DNA from: Motacilla alba alba
Taxonomy: Eukaryota; Chordata; Aves; Passeriformes; Motacillidae
Assembly: GCF_015832195.1 (NCBI RefSeq)
Contig: NC_052031.1
Location: 12,277,850 to 12,341,849 of the forward strand
Direction of reading: 5' to 3'
Length of the DNA stretch: 64,000 nucleotides
The position numbers were made by a program, and so were the translations under genes. Below, in pieces: positions 24,201 through 35,238 of this stretch; within the stretch, counting starts at the first letter, position 1, and the number at the start of each line of letters is the position of its first letter. A model generated the notes under the pieces. The model was not told the origin of the DNA and ran no database searches. It was given only the letters and a program-made list of their open reading frames with translations.

Positions 24201-25944
24201 CTCACTAAACAGTTGCACAAGTTTGGGTTCTTAGGTAACTCTCTAAAAAAAATTGGATTTTTTTTAATTATTAGTCTTGTTTTGAAATTCTGTATCCCCC
24301 ACTGGAAAAGACCCAGCTTTCCACCTCACACTCATTCTCTTCAGTCACGGGGATGACTCTTACTTCAATGTTTGAAGGAATCACATACTTTCTTCAAATT
24401 TTGTGTATCCTAAGTGAATTCATGGCCTTTCACCTGAAAGGACCAGTCTGCCCTGATCAAACTGCTCTTCCAGGAACAGCAGCATGTTTCAAAACACTCA
24501 GCTTCTCCTTGGAGTGACATCTCCTATGGAAGGGATGGTGAGAGGGCAGTCATTATAGTAGGATTGCAGGCCTGAGCAAATTGAAAGCTGGTCTCAGGGT
24601 GCTTGCAGTCTCCTGAAACAAATGTTCTTGCACTGGCCATTTGAAAGTGAAAATTGTACTGTGCATGTCTGGTGAGCCCATCAGATGAGCTGGAGAAGTG
24701 GTGGCTTTATAGACTGGCACAGCTGAAAATGAAGCACTGAGAGGAGGTTACAAATTACTGCTCTGTGCTTTCCACAGTTTAGGGGAGGTGACGTCTTGGG
24801 GATCCCATCTTTAGATAAAAAGACATAGGATAAAAGGCTGAAATAAATTACTCATGATCATTAGCTTCTTAGTCATGGGAGAACTACAAAAAGCACCTAC
24901 AACTGGTTAGATTTGCATGTTGTGCATTCATCCTGTGGCCTCAGTGAGTTTCTCAGTGGAAGGAACAGAGCCTGATCAGCGAGCTGGAAATGCAGCTCTG
25001 CAGGATGCTGCCTGCCCTCCTCAGTGACTCTGATGATTACTTCATTAGGTTGTTTAATGGAGCAAATTTTCTACCTCCACCTAGATTTTAAGCAAGATTG
25101 TTCTTTTTCTAACTTTCCGTACATTCACCAACTTCAAACCTTTCCAAAAATGACAAAATGCAGAGCAGCAGCAGGCTGTATTACTTTCAACTGACTTCAC
25201 TGCCTTTAGTTCAGGCAATCTGAGTTGTCCTGATATTTAAAGTGACCTATGAAGCTGATCTTTACATTCAGAACCAAAAATATTATTTCAGGATTTTGAG
25301 AAAAAGAGATATGTACCAGTAATTAAAATGTAGAATAAAAAATAAGATTGTGACAATAAAAAAAAAAGGGAGGGTGTTTAAAGTAAAAATCAAGGTGTCC
25401 TTAAGGTTCCTCAATAATTGCAACCTCACTTCAGAGAGAAAAGTCACACAACAATCAGACAATCAGAATTAAGGTATTTGGTGCACTTAGCTTTTAAATA
25501 ATTAAAACTGTTTTTTAAAGATGTATTTACATTTTTATGTAATTTTTTTCCCAGCCTGAGAATACCACTCAAGGCTATTATTCATGGAGTTCTTAAAACA
25601 AAACTTTGTAGAAACATTCATTCTGCAAAATAAGGGACATACAACTCATTAGCAAACCTCATTAAGCTCCCAGTCCACAAAGCAGTTTAGAGTATCTAAT
25701 CTGAGGTCCTTAAGCAATTTGGAGCATGAAAACTAAGCAAGCTTCTTGTTCCCATAACCAAGAGCCACAGCCCCACTGCTTGTGTGCCCAGCACCACCCT
25801 GCACATTTCCCTACCCACAGTCCCCACTAGGGATGTGTGAACATGTAAAACCTTCTGCAACTGCAAGGCTCTGCTGTTTTCCATGGCCACTCTCTTCCTA
25901 CTAGGCAAGGAGCAGGTAAGAAAATGGGTTTGGCAAGTAGTGAA
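18261..25944. other. intergenic, with a perfect palindrome and simple repeats
   Basis: This is a long AT-rich stretch without a recognisable gene. It contains a 22-bp perfect palindrome (19391-19412), a T-run at 20772-20789 and (ACCA)n at 23747-23764. The many short ORFs are not supported by family resemblance. Confidence 0.6.
19391..19412. repeat. 22-bp perfect palindrome
   Basis: The half-site aaaatgtcagt is followed immediately by its exact reverse complement with no spacer, giving 11 + 11 bp. The flanking bases break the symmetry on both sides. Confidence 0.95.
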
Positions 25945-26720
25945 CACAGAATCAATCAGCATCAGGAGGGACTTAAAGATCATCTAGTCCAGCCCTCCGC
26001 CATGGTCAGGGACATCTTTTCCTGCCATGGGCAGGGAGGTTGCACAAAGTCCCACCCAAACCTGACACATTGCCAGGGATGGGGAATCCACAACTTCACT
26101 TGGGCAATCTGTTCCTGTGTCTCACCCACCCCTCATCATAAAATGTTTCTTCCTTATAAGCAATCTGATCTACTCCCTATCAGTTTAAAACCATTGGCCT
26201 TTCTCCTATCACCACAGGCCTCAGTAAAGTCATTCTCCAGCTTTCATATAAGCCACCTTTAAGTAAAGAAAGGTCACAGTAACGTCTTCCTGTAGTCCTC
26301 TCTTCTCCAGACTGGGCAACTCCAACTCTCTCAGGCTGTGCTCAATAAGAGAGGTGCTCCAGCCCTCTGATCATTTCTGTGACCCTCTTCTGACACTGCC
26401 CCAACAGGTCTGTTTCTTTCCTGTGCAGAAGATGCCAGACCTGGATGCAGAACTCCAGGTGGGGTCTCATGAGAACAAAGAAAGAGGGACAGAATCCCCT
26501 CCCTCTCCCTGCTGCCACACAGCTTTGCATGTAGCCCAGGACACAACTGGCTTTCTGGGCAGAGAGGGCACATTGCCAGGTCATGTCCAGCTCTCATCCA
26601 GCAGCATCTCTAAGTCCTTCTCATCAGGGCTGTTCTCAATCCCTTCATCCACCAACCTGGGGATTGTCCCAATCCAGGTGGAGGACCTTGTTGAACCTCA
26701 TGGGTTCATCTTGATCTCCT
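25945..26720 (-). mobile_element. CR1 LINE, about 780 bp
   Basis: The plus strand starts with the reverse complement of a CR1 3' end (..AAAGATCATCTAGTCCAGCC..). It continues through ..CCTGCCATGGGCAGGGAGG.., ..AGACTGGGCAACTCCAAC.., ..CTGGATGCAGAACTCCAGGT.. to ..GAGGACCTTGTTGAACCTCA... The element is therefore in minus orientation and 5'-truncated. The minus-strand frame at 26331-26597 is a relic of ORF2, with phrases such as LCPESQL and a CIQVWHLLHRKETDL-like segment in the alternative frame. Stops and frame changes show that it is inactive. Confidence 0.92.
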
Positions 26721-29700
26721 AAGTCTTCTGAAGGACGTTGCCAAGTACAGACTGTTTCTGCAGCCATTTACCTGTCCCCAACAGTCTGCTGTCCCGTGTA
26801 GCTGCTTCCTGCCCTAAGGCCAAAACTAAAAGCAATGTGTGAGCTACAAGTGATAATTAACATTAGATGGCTTTTGTGCCTGTGAAAAGCAAACCACTCA
26901 TTTACATGCCTTCAAAAAGATACTTATGGAAAATAAAGTATAAAATGGAAATTAGAAGGTCTAGGTGAGAATTTGACAAGCAAATAGTCATTGATGTATG
27001 AAAAATTAAAAGGAACTTTATTAGAATATTAAAGATGCAAATTATGGATCAATGGCACTCCCAAGAAAATAAAAACAACAATTACAAAGAATAAAGCCTC
27101 TGTATGCCTATTCAAACATGAGACTCGGAAAAACACAAAGAAGTTTAATAAGTATTGTAAGTAGGGAATATATTTTACATTAAAGGATATTAAATACACT
27201 CCTCACCCTGGAATAAGGAAAATGTGATAAATGTATATAAAATCCTGAGTGGAGAATGATAATGCACTTTTTTCTTAACTTAAAAACTACAGTACACCAC
27301 ATAAAATTATCAGGCAGGAGAATTAAATAGACAGATGTACACTTTTCTATTTATTAAATCATTAAACAAATTATCATAGGATTTTTTGGATGTCAAAAAA
27401 ATAACTTCGTATATTCCACATTTTCTTGATGCCTTAATTTTATAATCTGGAAGAGTTGCAAGAAAAGGAAAAAAAAACTTTTATATTTTTATATAAGCTC
27501 TCTCTCATCATCTATAACTGACTACTGTCAGAGGCAAGATGTTATTTGGATGGACCTTTGATCTGACCAGCTTAGTTAGTCTGAAGGTTTACGCAAAACA
27601 AATAATCACTCCTGTTAAGCTTTTTTTTTTTCCCCCAGCAGAGATCATTGATTACAATAGTATTTTTCTTGTAATAAAAATACAAAACTTACAGAGGAAA
27701 TAACATAGATGTTATAAACTGATATATTTAAAATAAAACACAGGCAGGATACATCCAACACTATAAGAATGAGAAAGTTCATGGGCTAACACACAAACCT
27801 TCTCATTTATATCATTTAACTATCTAATAGTACTTTAAGTCAGTAAGATGCATATATAACCACAAAAATATGGCTAGAAATATTTCTAGAAATTATAAAA
27901 TAAGGATCTTTATCACTAGGTCAAGTGATTGACACAGTCTCTAATGACAGACTTATGAAAGGCCTAACCATGATCATGATAAGCCAAACACCTCTGCCCA
28001 TGCAAAGAAAAATCACATTCCTGAGTGTCCTGACAAAATGGAAAAACAAGTGCATATACACTACTTCTGTGTTTTAAAGAAGGCTTTTCAAAGGCCCTCC
28101 TCAGAAGATGTTCAGGAAAAGTGACAAGCATGATCTAGAGCATGGAAAGCAGCTTCTCTGAAGAAAAATTTAAAAGATTAATTGTGATTGACTTAGGAAA
28201 GAGCACAGAAGACTAAATGTGCTATAGGAAAGATGGAGCAGGAGTTTGAAATTAATTCAAAGCAATTAAATGATGGAAGTTTCTTAAATAATTCTCTTAC
28301 TTTTCTCTTACTTCTCTTGTACCCTGTAATTAGACTGTGATAAAAAAAGCCACTGATCCTAAAACTTAAAAAGGAATTAAACATTTCTATGGATTTTGAG
28401 AATATGTATAGTTCTAATTAATCTGAATACTCTGGAATATTAAATGTTACACTTTGAGGATAAATCAGTCTCTGACTATCAGAGATCAGAATGAAACCTA
28501 ACATTGAAGACAGGAGCACAGTATCACTATTTGACAACCACAGGGCTACTTACACTTTCTGAGAAGCATTTGGAACTGACCATTTTTGAAGGTACAACAA
28601 TGCATCCATATGCAGTTTTAAGTAAATGTTTGGTTTCTGTACTCCTGCTGTGATAAGAACAACTAATAGTGCTGTGGGAAGAGGTGGAATCAAGCCCAGT
28701 TGCAGCATTTGTCAGTTTTGGACTGATGTCATTTATAGTGGAATGAGGAGTCAATGGCCTAAAATGAGAGAAAGAGGAAGAGGAAAGTAAAAGGTGCCTT
28801 TTGGTTAGAACCCAGGGCAGACTGGGCTATAAAAAAAATAAAAATCAACACTAGTTAGAAGGGTGTTTAGAAAAAGACACAAAAAATACAGAAAATAGAT
28901 TGCCATTGTCATACTGTGCTAGTGTAATCACCTAACACTGCAATAATATTCTACTTAAAAACAGCTGTATCTTCCTGAGAAAAAAAATCAAGTACTTTTA
29001 GTAATAAGTCTTATGATTGAGAAATCTTCTTTCTTCTAAAAATACATGTGCTGTCTTCCAAAATGAGAACTCAATGCTCTCATTTGTAGCTGTACACACC
29101 TAATGTAATAATACTCAGTTTATTGTTGCAGTACTGAATGCAGAACTTAGCTGCATATTTCCCCCTTATTTTTGTACTTACAACATTGTAAAAATAACAC
29201 ATGCATATCAGGAATTGATTCTGTGGCATTTTACCATGTCCCACTGAGCTGGGAAGCAAGCCTGCAAAATTATACTCATGAGAATACACTCCCCAAGTCA
29301 GGTCAGCGAATAAAAGCTCCTCACATGAGTAAGGCTACAAGAATAGACTACAGGAGGTCAAGGTCAGTGGTAAGTTTTGGCTGAGTCAGGGTTGGAGGAT
29401 AAGGCCCTTATGAATCCTATAAATAGCTCATTGTTAAAAGAGGTCAGACCTAATTCTGGAAGTATTTTGGAAGAAGAAACCACTGCGTGACTGATGACGT
29501 ACACCTACCCAAGCCTCTCTGCTTATTAATGTGACATTTGTTTGGAACTAACATATAATAAATAAAAGATATTTTTAGGATGTGCCAGGGAAATATATTC
29601 AGATTTTTAGAGAATAATTTGAGTATATTAAAAGTGTTGCACAGTATCAAAGAAATGGTTGTTAGAGCATACAAATAAGGTATTAAAAAGCAGTGGTTTC

Positions 29701-32700
29701 TATTGATCCTGATGGAAACAGAAAAGCAGGCCAAGCAGGCTAAAAGGAGGTTTTACTGACCTGACTTCAATCAGCTAAAAGATCATACTAGACTCCTTTT
29801 ACAGTAAGTCAAGGGAAGCAGGTGCCTCTAGTACCATTAACCACATCCTAAGGCTGCAGTTTGGCAGAAAGGTACACTGACCTAAGTGAGCACCAGCATC
29901 AGGAAAAGCAGTATCCCCAAGGTCTTCTGCCCAGAATGAGTGGTTTATTCCCAGTTCTGTGGAGCGGCTTCATTTTTGTTGACATAAGGGTTCAGTAACC
30001 TTGATAGATAGCTGACATTACTGAAACCATCCTCTTCCACCTCCTTCTTTCTTCCCTCAAGGTTACTTTTCAGTTGGATCAGTTCTCTGGTCTGGAAACT
30101 CTGCCAGCCGTGGCTGGGCAACGGACCAGAGCAATGCTGGGCAAAAATGACTGCTTCTTTCAACTTGAATGTCAGAGGAAGGCATTTTGCAAAGGGTCTG
30201 AATGAGCCATGTGAGTCTAACACTTCATTGCCACCAGTACAGGGAGATCTTCTATTCCATTCCCCTCCCTGCTGCCAGGGCCACACAGCCACTGCTTCCC
30301 TTTGCAATGGCTGTGGACTTTTAAAAGGCCTTCTGTGACTGGAAACACCTTCATAAACTGGTAGAAAATTAAACCATTAAAAAAAAGTAAATAGATTTTA
30401 ATGCGTTAGTCAGTACTGCTAGATCACAGAGGTGTTAGATGGACAGGAGAGCTGGAAAATGAAGAAAGAGCTGAGTGACCTGGGGATGAGGAAGGGAGAA
30501 GAAAACAAGAAGGGAATAAAGTCTGGGTCCATCCTTTCAAAAGTCATGAGGTGTTAGATAAGCTGCCCATCAAACTGCACCCTCAGGGCCCCCTTCCATA
30601 TTACATTGGATGTGATCTAATTGGAGGCAGACATGGGAAGGGACAGTGTCACCTTCCTCCAGGCCTCCAGTTGCATATTCCCAATAGGCAGGAGAGCAGA
30701 AGTGAGGGGACAAGTGTAGGAATGTGCCCCCTAAGGACAGAGTGACAGAACTATCCTCTGTATCCCAAAAAGGAAAGAGCCCAGAATCTTCTCTCATCGA
30801 TTAGGTGAAAAGCCACCTCATAGGACCTTGGGGACTTCACCTCAAGTTTAAGGATAGCTAACTGGACAGGAGCCAAAAAGTGCCTCCTGGGCCATTTAGT
30901 AGAAAAAGAAGAGAACAAAGAAGCTAATTGCTTTTGTGAGGTGTTTACCAGGAGCACAGACCTGTGTGCCTGGCTCGGTTATTTCTGTTTGTTATTTTAC
31001 CTTTTATTACACCTTTTTTGTTTCCAACACTGCAGCAGAAGCCTCCTGCTCATTTTATGCCTCTAAGTGAAGCTGAGCTATCTTGGGTGTATTATGTTTG
31101 GGTGTTGAGAGCTTATTAGACCCGGCTGGAAACCCCCAAACGCAATAGACAAGAGAACCAGCATCCACAACCATTAAAATGCACCTTAAATTACCTGCTA
31201 AAACCAGGTGGTATCAGTTACTCTCTGGAGTTCTTATATTTCCTCATTAACTAGAAGGACCCTAGACAAAAACCTCACACTAGAACCCTATTTTCAAAGT
31301 GCCTGAAGCTCAGTGAGACGAAAGTTAGACTGACGTGTTCATCCTGTGCTGTCCCTGTCTATAGTCTCCATTTACAGTGCTGCCACCTTACATTTTGAAG
31401 GAATGCATTTGTGCTAAATATTTCTTTCATTTTACAATAAAAATGATAATGGAAAGACATGTAAAAAGTGTAAGAAATTGGAACTGATCTGCTGATATAT
31501 GCACTATTATACCAATTCCCAAGATAATTGTAACTCTGATGCAAAGTATTGACACTGTCCTCTTGCAATTCAAAATGAAGTCAAAACTGAAACATCTAAA
31601 AAGAAAAAAATAATGAATTTTCTACCAAGTTTCTAAACCCTACTGATGAATCCCAATCAGGCTGGAGCTGAAGAATAAACACAGAGCCAAGAGCTCCTCC
31701 AACAGCTGTTGAGACAGTGTGTGCTCACAGGGCTTTCATCAGCACTAGCAGGGGTTAGTCTCTGCAAAGAACAAAGGAGCCTCAGAGCCTGGGCCATGGA
31801 GGGAGAAGCAGCGGAAACAGAAATGCCACTTGGATGACAGTCAGAGACTTCCCCAAGTCCCATTATTTTCCCCTCCCTCACTTTGAGGAACACCTTAACT
31901 GTTTCAGGAGCCTCATGTTACTGGCTTGAGCATGTTACTGACTTCAGTGAAGCCATTTAAAAGAAGGTGTTGTTCAACATGAGCATGAATAGCAAGATTA
32001 TTTTTTCATTAGCAGTTGAAAGACTATTTCCTATGATGAATTATTAAACAAAGCATACGAAAGCACCTCCGTGAAGCACTGGCTTCCGTAACCGATGCTG
32101 ACTGATTTCAGTGAAATAACTCAGATCTATGTTGATATTCAGTGATTAAAGAGACTAAAAAAAGGTGATCTCACACACTGAAATAAAGGTATTTTATTCT
32201 ACTAACTCTGAACTGCACACTTTACTACTAAAATATTGATTTCAATTTGCATCTTATTTGTGTTGCCAAGAGGATTTAGTAAACATATTAAGCACTAACT
32301 TCAGGAAGAAAATTTATGTATATTTTTTGTGTTTGACTGGATGAAAACATTCAAGGAAACAACTGTCTAGACATGATGACAATAAACCCTCTATTACTGG
32401 AAGGGCCGGAGAAGAGGTTGCCCTCAGTAAGCAGTACTTCCCAAAAAAGTCATGAACTGTTTGCCAGGCTGTCATGTGCTCAAATAATTATATCAGATAT
32501 TCATTCTTCATAAGAAGTCTTATGTATAATTTCCCAAAGTGGAACACATCGATGGGTTATGGATCTGTGGTTTTGTCCATGAACAAAGCTTAGTTCTGTT
32601 GAGAGCTGAAAGGTGCCTTACACCCATCCCTGCCATGTCAGGCTACAATGCTTCATCAGACCCACACTTCCGTCATGGTATAATTTTGTAATTCTTGTCA

Positions 32701-34671
32701 TATGAACTGCGTGAAAAGGGATCATAGGGACACAGGAAGTTAGCACAAAAATTGTTATTAGCAGTAAAATAATGGTGATGATGGTTACAATAAAATCAGT
32801 AGGGCCGTTACTGCTCTCTAATGATTTCCCTGTCGTCAAGACTCAATCCAGGTAAAAATTCAAGGGAGATCCTCCTGTTACTAAGGCAGGAACAGATTTC
32901 TGAATTAATAAGAAAATAGAGACATTTAATTTGTCTCTTTTTTTATGGGAGCTTTAGTTTCACATCCCACTCCTGGAAGTTGCTCCATTGGGATCAGCTC
33001 CTGAGCCTGCGTAGCTTCAGACTGGAACTAAAAACCAAAATTAAGTGAGTCAGATAATCAGAAAAGGAAACTGAGTATAAATTGAAAGCAAAATACACAA
33101 TTTAGTTTCATGATGCAAGCAAAAGTGACAAATGGGTTATAATTTCATCTGACAGATATAAGAAAATGGGTTGCTTCTTTAACCAAGAGCTTCTTTATCC
33201 ATCTAGCAAAGTTGGGAGATGTTATCAAAAATATATCAGGCTCTGTCTTAATTCAAAGACTGCTGAAGGGGTTTTTTTAGATGCTTATGGCTTTTTCATC
33301 AACTGTTTAATTTCATGTATCAGGTTTAAGGTGGCCTGATAAATACTGAGTTATTACTTGAAGAACTCTGAATGAGTCAGCTTTGTGGTTTCTGAGGAAT
33401 GTGTTGTGCTTCTAGGAAGTCAACTCAGAGCTCTGGGCCTGTAGATATTGCCTCTGACGTGCACAGCCAGACTGATGGCTCAAGGAATACAGAGTTTTAC
33501 ATAATAAACATGAACTCTAGATCTGGCTACAGGAGACTTTCTCCAAGAGAAAAATCTCCCCTTTTGCACACACTTACAGAATCAGTCATTTCATTGGCTT
33601 TGTTTCTCTCCTTTGCTTGCCTCTCCAGTTGTGTCATTTTCAGTTGTGTCATTCTCATATTCATGAATTAACCCCATCTTTTATCTCAAAAAAATGCATC
33701 CATTTGGGACTCTAGTCTGTTTTCTACTTTCGTGTCTGAAATAAATACTCCAGTCACATTTTCAAGCTTTATTTCACAACAGTGAAAATATGAGCTGAAA
33801 TTCTTGAACAACCACTTGATCTAAGGAGCTTTAAGAAAAATGCTGAATACAGAACTTGTGGTAAAAATTGTAAAGTTGGCAATATGGAGATTGAGAAGAA
33901 GAGCATGTTTGCTTTGCATTTTGATTATCAACCTGCCTTTCATCCACACTTTGCAGACTTACCTGATTCTGATCTGGCCTTTTTATAGCTCCAGACCTCA
34001 GCAGTGAGTTGAGCTGGAGTTGAGCTTCAGTCAGCAATGGGGAAAATCTTGGTATAGGGATTAGCTCTTAGAACAGGCTCAAGCTGTTCTGTATTTGGGT
34101 ATGTCAAGCTTGGTGTGTGTCTTCACAGCCCCTTTCCACTTTTATGCCACCTTTAGCTGGCTGATTTCAGCCAGCACATTTCAGAAGGGAAATGGTAATT
34201 AGGCAGGCTATAGATTGCCATGGAGTAGCACCTTATCAGCGCTACAAATATTTTCAACAGCTAAAATAACCCCAAGCAAACAAACCACAACACCCCCCCT
34301 CCCCCCCCGCCCAAGATTACATGAAGTTTTACCTCCTTTGCACATGAAAAGCACAAACAGGCCAGGCCTAGTCTTGAGAGGACATCCCAAGCTTTGCCAG
34401 CAGTCTACAGACAGAGACTCCATCTATTCAACAAGCAATTTCAGAGTAAGCAGTGTCAGAAAACATGGATGCTACTTGAAGTTCTGGAAAACACTGAATG
34501 CTTCCTGGGGGATCACAAGCAGGGCAGCTCATCACGGGGACTCCTGGTTTGTAAACACCAAGTGACTGAAGCTCAACTCCAGGCCTCACTGACAGGCTGC
34601 TGTCTGAGGCACCACTCCGTGGTGAAGCTTCCTAAAGGATTGCCCCTTCTTCTCTCTGCTGACCAGTGACA
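26721..34671. other. intergenic, nothing recognised
   Basis: AT-rich DNA between two CR1 copies. A C-rich run lies at about 34293-34311. An imperfect 15-bp tandem repeat (cagttgtgtcattt) lies near 33626-33655. No gene, RNA gene or clear transposon was recognised, although very old repeats could be missed by eye. Confidence 0.55.
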
Positions 34672-34925
34672 GGAGGGAATGGCCTGGAGCTGTGCCAGGG
34701 GAAGTGTAGGTTAGATATTAGAAAAAGGTTCTTCACCCAGAGGATGGAGGGACACTGGAACAGGCTCTCCAGGGAAGCGGTCACAGCACGAAGAAGCGTT
34801 TGGACAACGCTCTCAGGCACAAGGCGTGATTATTGAAAATGACCTGCTCAGGGCCAGGAGCTGGACTTTGATGATGTTTGCGAGTCCCTACCAACTCAGA
34901 ATATTTTGTGATTCTGTGATTCTTC
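34672..34925 (+). mobile_element. CR1 LINE 3' fragment next to GSAP promoter
   Basis: This is a 5'-truncated CR1 in plus orientation. It shows ..GGAATGGCCTGGAGCTGTGC.., ..AAAAGGTTCTTCACCCAGAG.., ..GGCTCTCCAGGGAAGCGGTC.. and ..TTTGGACAACGCTCTCAGGC... It ends in the 8-bp 3' repeat ATTCTGTG at about 34911-34923. It is less diverged than the CR1 copies between the genes. It ends about 230 bp before the GSAP start codon, so it lies in or just upstream of the promoter. Confidence 0.93.
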
Positions 34926-35153
34926 CAGCCGGCCTGAGGAGGAGCCTGTGCGCCCGCTCCATGGGGAAAACAAGAGCCGTTGAGTCCGGCGGGCCGGCAG
35001 CACGGAGCCCGCCGGCCGCGGGAGGCTCGGAGGCGCAGCGCCGCCGCGCTAGGAAGCGGAAGGGCCGGCGGGGCCGGGAGCGGGTCGGGAACCGCCGGAA
35101 CCCCGAGGGCCGTCCGCCTCGTAGCCGAGCCGGAGCGGCGGCGGGCCGGGGCT
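34926..35153 (+). promoter_or_regulatory. GSAP: GSAP promoter / 5' UTR in CpG island
   Basis: A sharp GC- and CpG-rich block starts right after the CR1 copy and continues to about 35500, across exon 1 into intron 1. It has no TATA box. ETS-like cores GGAA are present at 35052-35055 and 35058-35061 (within GCGGAAG). The transcription start is not determined. If it lies upstream of 34961, the leader contains an overlapping upstream ORF, described separately. Confidence 0.75.
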
Positions 35154-35238
35154 ATGCTGCTGCGCCTGGTGCCCGAGTTCGAGCTGCGGAGGGACGTGCT
35201 GCCCTGGCTGGCGGAGCGGGGCTGCGCCGCGGCTCTAG
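35154..35238 (+). CDS. GSAP: GSAP exon 1 (coding part)
   Basis: It encodes MLLRLVPEFELRRDVLPWLA and onward (28 codons plus 1 nt). Human GSAP begins MALRLVADFDLRKDVLPWL, so the start is well supported. The ATG has G at -3. The donor is CTAG|GTAACG. Confidence 0.93.

Noticed and set aside
24785..24797. CRE-like TGACGTC in intergenic DNA
   Set aside because: A single short motif far from any promoter has no support.
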